Origin: Deltaproteobacteria bacterium
GTDB taxonomy: Bacteria > JAGRBM01 > JAHCIT01
Assembly (NCBI GenBank): GCA_026129095.1
Contig: JAHCIT010000007.1
Location: 62,001-126,000 of the forward strand
Reading direction: 5' to 3'
DNA length: 64,000 nt
Position 1 is the first letter of the stretch, and the number at the start of each line of letters is the position of its first letter. The notes under the pieces were generated by a model that did not search any database, had not been told where the DNA came from, and saw only the letters and a list, made by a program, of their open reading frames with translations. A program made the translations under genes and the position numbers. Shown here piece by piece: positions 16,887 through 24,033 of this stretch.

Positions 16887-16914
16887 ACCGGATACTGGAG
16901 CCAAACCACGAGTC

Positions 16915-18426
16915 ATGAGCACCAAGAAAATAAAGAAACTGCTGGTCGCCAATCGCGGCGAGATTGCCATTCGCGTCATCCGGGCGGCGCGGGATCTTGG
17001 TATCCCCACGGTAGCGGTCTATTCCGATATCGACAGGACCGCCCTCCATGTGCGCATGGCCGACGAGGCGTACCACATCGGTCCCACCGAGAGCGCCCAG
17101 AGCTACCTCAGAGCGGACAAACTGATTGACGTAATGAAAAAGTCGGGCGCGAATGCCGTTCACCCCGGCTACGGCTTCCTTTCGGAGCGGACCCACTTTT
17201 CCCGCGCCGTGATCGACGCCGGGTACATATGGGTCGGCCCCCCACCAGATGCCATCGATGCCATGGGTTCCAAGACGGCCGCCCGCCAGCAGGCGACCAA
17301 GGGTGGCGTGCCGGTGGTTCCGGGAGACAAGGAGCCTATTCGCGATGCTACCGATGCCCGCAAGACTGCCAAGACCGTCGGCTATCCGATCATGGTCAAG
17401 GCCGTAAACGGCGGCGGCGGCAAGGGGATGCGTGTCGTACGATCTGACGCCGAACTGGACGGCGCATTGGCGCTCGCCCAGAACGAGGCCCAGGCATTTT
17501 TCGGCGACAGCTCAGTGTATATCGAAAAGTACATTGAAAACCCCCGCCACATCGAAATCCAGATCATTTTCGACGAACATGGGAATGGCGTTCACCTGTT
17601 TGAGCGCGAGTGTTCCCTCCAGCGGCGCCACCAGAAGGTTGTCGAGGAGTGCCCCTCTCCGTTTGTCCGGCCCGATGTGGCCGCCAAAATGGGCGAAGAC
17701 GCCCTCAAGGCCGGCCGCGCCGTTGGCTACACGAATGCCGGGACGGTCGAGTTCATCATGGACGCGAACCAGAACTACTACTTCCTGGAGATGAATACCC
17801 GCATCCAGGTCGAGCACCCCGTGACCGAAATGGTGACGGGGGTCGATCTGGTGAAAACGCAGCTTCTGGTTGCCCAAGGCGAAAAATTGCCGTTCAGGCA
17901 ATCCGATATCGTCAAGCGCGGGCACGCCATTGAGTGCCGTATCTGCGCCGAGGATCCCGCAAACAACTACATGCCGTCACCAGGCCTCATTACCCACCTC
18001 CAGAATCCGGAGGGTCCCGGTGTCCGGGTGGACAGCGGTGTCTATGAAGGGTGGGAAGTCCCCATGTCCTACGACCCGATGATCGCCAAGCTCATCACCT
18101 GGGGCAGCGACCGCCGGGAAGCCACCCAGCGCATGCGCCGGGCCCTGCTCGAGTATAAGATCGGCGGCATCACGACCAACATTCCCTTCCACCTGGCGCT
18201 GCTGGAGCATCCCGATTTCGGCACCGCCGCCTTCGATACGCACTGGCTGGACAACAAGTTCAAATTCCAGGCCCAGCCGGCGCCAAGCGACGAAATGCCC
18301 CTCGCCCTCGCCGCCGCGGCCCTTGCGCGCAAGGATTCAGCCGTACCCGCAGCACAGCCTGATGGGGGCTCCAGCGGGAGCATGTGGAAGATCGTAGGGC
18401 GCGAGGCCCAGCTCCGCCGGCTCTAG
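16915..18426 (+). CDS. Biotin carboxylase subunit of acyl-CoA carboxylase
   Basis: This 503-residue protein has the biotin carboxylase ATP-grasp architecture. KKLLVANRGEIAIRVIRAARDLGI is at the start, the glycine-rich ATP loop VNGGGGKGMRVV lies near residue 162, and EMNTRIQVEHPVTEMVTG carries catalytic Glu and Arg residues. It carboxylates the biotin on the carrier protein using ATP and bicarbonate. It ends soon after the BC domain and has no biotinyl domain of its own; that is supplied by the next gene. The gap to the carboxyltransferase gene is 28 bases, and to the carrier gene 36 bases. Confidence 0.93.
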   Translation: MSTKKIKKLLVANRGEIAIRVIRAARDLGIPTVAVYSDIDRTALHVRMADEAYHIGPTESAQSYLRADKLIDVMKKSGANAVHPGYGFLSERTHFSRAVIDAGYIWVGPPPDAIDAMGSKTAARQQATKGGVPVVPGDKEPIRDATDARKTAKTVGYPIMVKAVNGGGGKGMRVVRSDAELDGALALAQNEAQAFFGDSSVYIEKYIENPRHIEIQIIFDEHGNGVHLFERECSLQRRHQKVVEECPSPFVRPDVAAKMGEDALKAGRAVGYTNAGTVEFIMDANQNYYFLEMNTRIQVEHPVTEMVTGVDLVKTQLLVAQGEKLPFRQSDIVKRGHAIECRICAEDPANNYMPSPGLITHLQNPEGPGVRVDSGVYEGWEVPMSYDPMIAKLITWGSDRREATQRMRRALLEYKIGGITTNIPFHLALLEHPDFGTAAFDTHWLDNKFKFQAQPAPSDEMPLALAAAALARKDSAVPAAQPDGGSSGSMWKIVGREAQLRRL

Positions 18427-18462
18427 AACGTACTCCCCACGGGAAGGACAGGTTTCAACAGC

Positions 18463-18981
18463 ATGCAACTGCAGATCGAATGGAACGGCAAACCGGTCAC
18501 CGTACAGCTCCGGCCAAGGGACAACGGCACATGGGAAATGGAAAGCGGCGGCAAGATGTTCGCCGTGGATGTCCGCGCGATCACCCGCAACCTTTATCAC
18601 CTCATCCTTGATGGCCGCAGCTACGACGTTCAGGTGACCAGTTCCGGATCCGAAGTGATCCTGAGCCGCCGGGGCGGGAATATCACCCTCAAGACACCAG
18701 ACGAACGCAAATGGTCCGGGTCGGCTGCCGGTGGCGGCGCATCGGACGGCACCATAGCCGCCCCCATGCCCGGCAAGGTCGTGAAGTATCACATAAAGGT
18801 TGGCGATACAGTTCAGGCCGGACAGGGTGTTGTCATCGTCGAAGCAATGAAGATGCAGAACGAACTGAAAAGCCCTGTGAATGGCAAGGTCGTGAAACTG
18901 GGCCCCGCCGAGGGAACCGCCGTCGAATCGGGTATTCTGCTGATTCAGATTGAGCCGGACTCTGCATCCAGTCCCTCCTAA
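18463..18981 (+). CDS. Biotin carboxyl carrier protein of acyl-CoA carboxylase
   Basis: This 172-residue protein has a C-terminal biotinyl domain (residues 97-167) with the biotinylation motif EAMKMQNEL, the target being Lys130. The N-terminal 80 residues (beta-rich, with RNLYHLILDGRSYDVQV) resemble the BT-type linker domain that holds the carboxylase and transferase parts together in propionyl-CoA carboxylases. That resemblance favours a PCC-type complex over a plain acetyl-CoA carboxylase. It closes the three-gene operon. Confidence 0.92.
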   Translation: MQLQIEWNGKPVTVQLRPRDNGTWEMESGGKMFAVDVRAITRNLYHLILDGRSYDVQVTSSGSEVILSRRGGNITLKTPDERKWSGSAAGGGASDGTIAAPMPGKVVKYHIKVGDTVQAGQGVVIVEAMKMQNELKSPVNGKVVKLGPAEGTAVESGILLIQIEPDSASSPS

Positions 18982-19133
18982 AATATATTATTCCCAATAA
19001 TTACAGCGGCTTATAAGCATCTCCCATAACATTCTTGCAAATCGGGTAGCCTCCACTACTGTCATTTGCACGAGAGAACCGGCTTCCATACATACAGGGA
19101 TGTCCGGAAAGAAAGAGGAGGTCTATACGACCA

Positions 19134-19403
19134 ATGAAAGCACGTTCGACTGCAACCATCCTGTCACTTCTCGGCGCAGGCCTGATGGTACTGCCGGGCT
19201 GTCCGCCCAAATCCGAAGAAGCCGCCCCGCAACCGGCAGCGGTCCCGACACCGCCGCCTCCGCCACCCCCGGTTGAAGCCCCGCCACCCGCTGAGGAAGT
19301 TGTTCCAGCTGAGAGCGCCCCGGCAGAAGGCACTGCACCCGCAGAAGGTGCCGCTCCGGCGGAAGCCCCCGCCGGCAATCCGGCTGGCGGACTGACCCCC
19401 TGA
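19134..19403 (+). CDS. Small proline/alanine-rich lipoprotein
   Basis: This 89-residue protein has a signal peptide ending at VLPGC (Cys23) and a low-complexity mature part made of Pro-rich (PTPPPPPPP) and Ala-Glu-Gly-Pro repeats of the EGTAPAEGAAPAE kind. It would be lipid-anchored and extended, perhaps as a periplasmic spacer. No domain is present. An AGGAGG ribosome site precedes the ATG, and a terminator hairpin follows the stop. The 152-base gap before it starts with an AT-rich patch and may hold its promoter (TTATTC, 18-base spacer, TATAAG at 19012-19017). Confidence 0.75.
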   Translation: MKARSTATILSLLGAGLMVLPGCPPKSEEAAPQPAAVPTPPPPPPPVEAPPPAEEVVPAESAPAEGTAPAEGAAPAEAPAGNPAGGLTP

Positions 19404-19436
19404 TCCCACACGGTTTCCTGAAACAGGAATCCCGGA

Positions 19437-19475
19437 AGAACGCTCGACTCTGCAAGGAGCCGGGCGTTCTGTTTT
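19437..19475 (+). terminator. Rho-independent terminator after the small lipoprotein gene
   Basis: AGAACGC pairs with GCGTTCT, with CTC/GAG pairing inside the loop, followed by GTTTT. The position 33 bases after the stop supports termination of the lipoprotein transcript. Confidence 0.6.
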
Positions 19476-19487
19476 CTGGCCATTCTT

Positions 19488-20093
19488 TCAGGTGAAGTGG
19501 AACTCGTTCTGCTGGGAAACGGGAAGTCCCGCGCACCGCTCACGTATGACCGTCAGCCGTGTCCCCGTTTCCTTCCGGAGCACAGCCAGCTTGCTGCTCA
19601 CCTCGCCGCTCTCGCCAGCCGCACCGCCCGCACTTTCCCGAAGCTTGACGAGAATCGGCCCGGTCAGCTCCGCCGAGCGGATCAGGCCATCCAGAAGCAC
19701 CTGGCGGAATGACTCCACCAGTTCCACGGCCTCCTGCGGCTTGTCATGCCCGCTGTCCAGCCATGTCTTGATCTGGACCATCGCACGCGACGACCAGGCC
19801 CGGTTGAGGCTGCCTGTACTTTCAAGGGCTTTTTCGGTCTCGATCATCCACTCGGCAAGGCGGTCCCGGTCACCGATACTGAGCAGGGGGCCCGAAACGG
19901 CAGTATCGGCTGGCTCAGCCGCGGCATCCCCGCCGCCAGTCCGGGGCCTACGCTGGCGTGGCCGCTTGGCGGCCGGGACCGTCCCGGCCGGAAGAGTTTC
20001 CTTGCCCCTAGCCCATAGCCGATAGCCCAGAATGCCGGTTACAACGCCGCCGGCAAAACTCATCAACAAAAAATATCCAACCGGTGTCAGCAC
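19488..20093 (-). CDS. Membrane-anchored protein of unknown function
   Basis: This 201-residue protein has one N-terminal transmembrane helix (residues 4-25, YFLLMSFAGGVVTGILGY), a basic linker (KRPRQRRPR) and a mostly helical soluble region with no recognised domain. The linker suggests that the soluble part is cytoplasmic. It is transcribed leftward, ends 13 bases beyond the lipoprotein terminator, and starts 66 bases from the end of the geranylgeranyl-reductase-like gene on the same strand. I do not recognise the family. Confidence 0.6.
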   Translation of the reverse strand: MLTPVGYFLLMSFAGGVVTGILGYRLWARGKETLPAGTVPAAKRPRQRRPRTGGGDAAAEPADTAVSGPLLSIGDRDRLAEWMIETEKALESTGSLNRAWSSRAMVQIKTWLDSGHDKPQEAVELVESFRQVLLDGLIRSAELTGPILVKLRESAGGAAGESGEVSSKLAVLRKETGTRLTVIRERCAGLPVSQQNEFHFT

Positions 20094-20159
20094 GGATAAA
20101 GGGTTCCCGCACGCATCCTGTTAACCGGCAGCGGCGCGAAAAGTCCACCACCGAACCGG

Positions 20160-21359
20160 CTAAAATCCCAGAATCACCTTCCGGTACAGACTGAGCGGAA
20201 GGCCCCGTCCGTCGCCGATCAGGACGCTGGCGAACTGGTTCCGGATTTCCTCGTTCTCGACGGCCAGCTTCATGCTTCGTTCAACCAGTCGCGGGAAGCG
20301 GAACATCCGCTGCATCCGGTAGCCCATGGACATGGTATGGCCAAACCGGCGCATGCATTCCTTCCCGTAAGGATCAAGCTCCTTCTTTGTGTAGTTTCCC
20401 CCGGCTCCGTGTACCGTCAGGATCATCCCGGCGGCCGCCTCGCCGGACTCCAGAGCGTATTCGATCCCCTCACCCGTGAGCGGGTGAATGAATCCCGCCG
20501 CATCGCCCGCAAAGATCACCCGGTCGGCGGTGAACGGGTCGTAGTAGGATCCGAACGGGAGATAGTGTCCGCGAGGCTTCCCCTCACAGGTGGCGTTCTT
20601 CAGTTCCACCTGCATGCGGGGATTGAGCTTCACGAAGTCGTCGAACAAGTCCGGGAGCTTGCGACCCGACTCCTTCAGATAGTCCTCACGGATACCGAGC
20701 CCGACATTCGCCCGGCCGCCCTCCAGCGGAAACAGCCAGCCGTAGGCCGGCAGAAGCTGCTTGTCCCAGGATATTTCGAACGCCCCCGCCGAATCGGGCG
20801 CGACCCCCGAGTAGTACGCCCGGATCGCCCAGGCCCCATGCTTCGCTGTCCTCTTGTCCAGTTTCAGCTTGCGGCGGATGATGGAGTTCGCCCCGTCGGC
20901 TGCAACCAGCACCTTTGCGGCGTATTCATCCCCGCCCTCGGCTGTACAAATGATCTTGCCATCCTCGCGCCGGACTCCGGTCACGCGGCAACCCGACTGG
21001 AGCCTGGCGCCGGCATCAAGCGCGTTCTGGAGAAGCATGCTGTCCAGTTCGTAGCGGGGAACCACGAAACCCTGCCCGCCAAAGCACTCCTTCGGCATCT
21101 CCAGTTCGGCCAACGTACCAAATGGGGAAATCATCCGGACGGAGGTAATGCGGCGGTATTTCCCCTCGATTTTCTCGCGTAGCCCGAGCCGCTCGATCAT
21201 CCGTGTCGAACGCGGCGTGAGGCCATCGCCACACACCTTGTCACGGGGAAAGCGGGACTGATCCAGCAGGAGCGGGCGCAATCCGGCCCTCGCCAGAAAG
21301 TACGCTGCCGAGCTGCCAGCAGGACCGGCACCGGCAATCAGCACATCCACTTCAGGCAT
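20160..21359 (-). CDS. Geranylgeranyl-reductase-family FAD-dependent oxidoreductase
   Basis: This 399-residue flavoprotein opens with DVLIAGAGPAGSSAAYFLARAG (the dinucleotide-binding GxGxxG) and DKVCGDGLTPRS (residues 40-51), and later has FAGDAAGFIHPLTGEGIEYALESG, the second FAD-contact motif. The combination DKxCGxG and GDAAGxxxPxxGEG is diagnostic of the geranylgeranyl reductase family, which saturates isoprenoid chains or hydroxylates aromatics. In bacteria the substrate could be a quinone or lipid side chain, but the sequence does not settle this. The histidine phosphatase gene lies 21 bases upstream on the same strand, so the two are probably cotranscribed. Confidence 0.88.
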   Translation of the reverse strand: MPEVDVLIAGAGPAGSSAAYFLARAGLRPLLLDQSRFPRDKVCGDGLTPRSTRMIERLGLREKIEGKYRRITSVRMISPFGTLAELEMPKECFGGQGFVVPRYELDSMLLQNALDAGARLQSGCRVTGVRREDGKIICTAEGGDEYAAKVLVAADGANSIIRRKLKLDKRTAKHGAWAIRAYYSGVAPDSAGAFEISWDKQLLPAYGWLFPLEGGRANVGLGIREDYLKESGRKLPDLFDDFVKLNPRMQVELKNATCEGKPRGHYLPFGSYYDPFTADRVIFAGDAAGFIHPLTGEGIEYALESGEAAAGMILTVHGAGGNYTKKELDPYGKECMRRFGHTMSMGYRMQRMFRFPRLVERSMKLAVENEEIRNQFASVLIGDGRGLPLSLYRKVILGF

Positions 21360-21380
21360 TTCCCCTTCCCTTCCGGTCCC

Positions 21381-22097
21381 TCACCCTACCTTAAGATGCC
21401 GGGCAGCGGCGAACTCCCTCAGAACAAGCGACCCATCGGGGCGCACGTCGGTAGTGGTGATAGAGCCGTTCCGGACGTACCGGGTAACACGCACCGGCGG
21501 CCCGGTCCGGCAGAACCGGTCGGCCAGATAGGTGATGACATATCCATGACAGAATACCGCTATTGAATCGCCAGGATCGTGACTTTTGATGATGCCGCTG
21601 ACCGCACGGGTGAGGCGTGCGTGGAACTCCGCAGGAGTCTCTCCGCCGCGGGTAAGGCCCCGCTCCCACCGGTAATACATGGTGGGAATAACTGTCGCGC
21701 CGAGCACAAGAACCTTTACTCTATCCGGCAAAAGCGGTGCACCCGTCACCCCACGGATAAACCGCCAGGTCAGTTCGTCCTCCGAGAGTTTCCCCGCACG
21801 CACCTCCCGTAGGTCATCGGTGACCGTGATTTTATGGCCGGTAATGCCCGCCAGCGCCTCGGCCGTCTCGCGGGCGCGAATCATCGTGGAAGACCAGACC
21901 GACTTGATCGGTCGGCGGGCCAGCACCTGGGCGGCGGCCTCGGCCTCCCGGCGGCCCTTTCCCGAAAGCGGGCCCTCTTCCTCCTGTCCCAGCACCCGGT
22001 TCAGGAGGGCAAGGTCTGGGCCTCCTTTTGTTGTGCGAAACTGGTCACGCAGCCGCGCCGATTCCATCTCACCATGCCGGATCCAGTAGATACGCAA
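21381..22097 (-). CDS. Histidine phosphatase family protein
   Basis: The phosphoglycerate-mutase-fold motif RIYWIRHGEME lies at the very start, with the catalytic His in RHGE. VWSSTMIRARETAEAL and IAVFCHGYVITY follow, the latter with the second catalytic His. Such enzymes dephosphorylate phosphoesters through a phosphohistidine. I choose the TTG at 22097 (238 residues), because a GGAGG ribosome site lies 9 bases upstream and the motif must be near the N-terminus; an ATG at 22181 would add a 28-residue tail reaching into the start of the divergent gene. It precedes the geranylgeranyl-reductase-family gene. The substrate is unknown. Confidence 0.75.
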   Translation of the reverse strand: MRIYWIRHGEMESARLRDQFRTTKGGPDLALLNRVLGQEEEGPLSGKGRREAEAAAQVLARRPIKSVWSSTMIRARETAEALAGITGHKITVTDDLREVRAGKLSEDELTWRFIRGVTGAPLLPDRVKVLVLGATVIPTMYYRWERGLTRGGETPAEFHARLTRAVSGIIKSHDPGDSIAVFCHGYVITYLADRFCRTGPPVRVTRYVRNGSITTTDVRPDGSLVLREFAAARHLKVG

Positions 22098-22106
22098 CGG
22101 ACGCCC

Positions 22107-22111
22107 CCTCC
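22107..22111 (-). promoter_or_regulatory. GGAGG ribosome-binding site fixing the TTG start of the histidine phosphatase gene
   Basis: GGAGG on the minus strand is followed by 9 bases and then TTG at 22097-22095. This spacing is the main argument for the short start. Confidence 0.6.
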
Positions 22112-22179
22112 GGCTGCCATCCTGACCGCCGGTGCGGGGAATTCTCAAGAGCGGCGAACGTGTTAGACTCCCGCCATCC

Positions 22180-24033
22180 ATGCCACCCGATCTTTCACCC
22201 CATCCCAAGACCGTCTCCGCCCTGCAGGCGGTGGAGCGCATCCAGCCGGGCGAACGGGTCTACCTGGCCACGGGGGCGGCCGTGCCGGGGGCTATCGTGC
22301 AAGCCATCGTCGAAAGTCCCCGTCTCGCACCGGATATCGAAGTGGTTCAGCTCTTTACGCTTGGCGATGCTCCCTACCTAGGACGTCCCGGCCTCCGGTC
22401 GTCGGTTTTCTTTGTTGCCAGGAACAGCCGGGATGCAGTGAACAGCCAGGCTACATCTTTTTTCCCGGCACATCTTTCGGAACTGCCCGCCCTCATGCGC
22501 CACGGGCCGCTGGCCCCGGACGTGGTGGCCGTCTCGGTGACACCGCCCGACCCGCACGGTTTCGTCTCGCTCGGACCGTCGGTGGATCTCTCGCTTGCCG
22601 CCATGGAACCGGCCCGCCTCATCATCGGTCAGGTCAACCGCTTCCTGCCCCGTACCCGCGGCGCGGCGCTACTACCGGTACAGAGGTTTCACCTGCTGGT
22701 GGCGGCCGATGCTCCCCTCCCCGAGTACCAGGAACAGAGCGATCCCCGAATTGTCGCCGATGCCCGGAAGATTGGCGCGATCCTGGCTGACCTTGTACCC
22801 AAAGAGGCGACTATCCAGTGTGGCATCGGAAGCTGGATCGGCCATTCACTGAGAATGCTCGCCTCACATAAGAGCCTGTCCATCCACACGGAGCTGTTCT
22901 CTGACGGGCTCACGTCACTAGTCACGGCGGGAACCGCCGTGTCAGGAACCGCCAGTTTCGCCATCGGCTCGGCAGAACTGTACCGGTTCATCGGAACTCC
23001 GGACGGACCGGAGTTCGAGCCGTCGGATGATGTGTGCAGTCCGAAACGGATTGCCGCAATACCGAAAATGACCAGCATCAATACGGCTCTCGAAATCGAT
23101 CTCACCGGCCAGGTCTGTGCCGACTCCCTTGGTGGATACTTCTATTCCGGTCCTGGCGGATTTTCCGATTTTCAGCGGGGAGCGGCCCTTTCCCCCGGCG
23201 GCTGCCCGATCATTGCCCTGAGGTCCACTGCCATCGGCGGCCGTCACAGCCGGATCGTACCGTCGCTGGCCGCTGGCGCAGGTCTCGCCGCCGCACGTGC
23301 CGATATCCACTGGATCGTGACCGAGTGGGGTGCAGCCAATCTGCACGGAAAAAGCATCCGCGACCGGGCCCTGGCACTTACCGAACTGGCCCATCCCGAC
23401 TTCCGCCGCGAGCTGATGAACACCGCCCGCGAGCGGCGGCTGGTTTATGTCAAGGACCAGCTCCCGGCCGGTACCGAACGACGCTATCCGCACGAGCTGA
23501 TCGAGAAAGTCCTCCTGAAGGACGGCAGCACGGTGCGGATCCGTCCCCTCCGCCAGTCGGACGAGGAACGGCTGCGCGAACTTTTCTATTCTGGCTCCGA
23601 AAACTCCATATACCGCCGCTTCCACACCGCCCTACGTTCGTTTCCCAGTGACCGGCTGAGGCTGTTCTTCGACCAGGACTATCACAGCCGCCTGAGCCTT
23701 GGTGTGTATGAGACTGAAGACTCCGACGAAGCCCTCATCGGACTTGCCAGCTACGCCCTCGACCGCAAATCCCGTTTTGCCGAGATGGCCGTGCTGGTCC
23801 GTGACGACCGGCAGAAGCTGGGACTGGGTCCGATTCTCACCGAACGGCTCATCCGGATAGCCCGAAGCAAGGGATTCAAGGGACTCACCGCCTATATCCA
23901 AGCCGATAACCGGCCGATGATGCGTCTTGTGGAAACCTCCGGCCTGCCTTTCCGCAAGGAACTCAGCAGCGGTATCTATGAAGTCTGGATGCCATTCGCG
24001 CCGGAGCCGCCGGCAAAGGAGACACGCGGCTGA
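22180..24033 (+). CDS. Acetyl-CoA hydrolase/CoA-transferase fused to a GNAT acetyltransferase
   Basis: The protein has 617 residues from the ATG at 22180, chosen because the reading from 22132 adds a tail with no family resemblance. Residues 1-430 form a CoA-transferase/hydrolase domain: HTELFSDGL supplies the catalytic glutamate region, and YSGPGGFSDFQRGA the glycine-rich motif. Residues about 450-610 form a GNAT domain, beginning LKDGSTVRIRPLRQSDEERL and with the acetyl-CoA loop in VLVRDDRQKLGLGPILTE. The first domain would hydrolyse or transfer CoA thioesters. The GNAT domain may act on the transferase itself or another protein. The fusion is intact, with no frameshift. The next gene starts at its last base. 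Confidence 0.9.
   Translation: MPPDLSPHPKTVSALQAVERIQPGERVYLATGAAVPGAIVQAIVESPRLAPDIEVVQLFTLGDAPYLGRPGLRSSVFFVARNSRDAVNSQATSFFPAHLSELPALMRHGPLAPDVVAVSVTPPDPHGFVSLGPSVDLSLAAMEPARLIIGQVNRFLPRTRGAALLPVQRFHLLVAADAPLPEYQEQSDPRIVADARKIGAILADLVPKEATIQCGIGSWIGHSLRMLASHKSLSIHTELFSDGLTSLVTAGTAVSGTASFAIGSAELYRFIGTPDGPEFEPSDDVCSPKRIAAIPKMTSINTALEIDLTGQVCADSLGGYFYSGPGGFSDFQRGAALSPGGCPIIALRSTAIGGRHSRIVPSLAAGAGLAAARADIHWIVTEWGAANLHGKSIRDRALALTELAHPDFRRELMNTARERRLVYVKDQLPAGTERRYPHELIEKVLLKDGSTVRIRPLRQSDEERLRELFYSGSENSIYRRFHTALRSFPSDRLRLFFDQDYHSRLSLGVYETEDSDEALIGLASYALDRKSRFAEMAVLVRDDRQKLGLGPILTERLIRIARSKGFKGLTAYIQADNRPMMRLVETSGLPFRKELSSGIYEVWMPFAPEPPAKETRG
24015..24021 (+). promoter_or_regulatory. AAAGGAG ribosome-binding site in front of a CTG start
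   Basis: AAAGGAG is followed by 8 bases and then CTG at 24030, which overlaps the previous TGA as CTGA. It supports initiation at the CTG codon. Confidence 0.55.
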
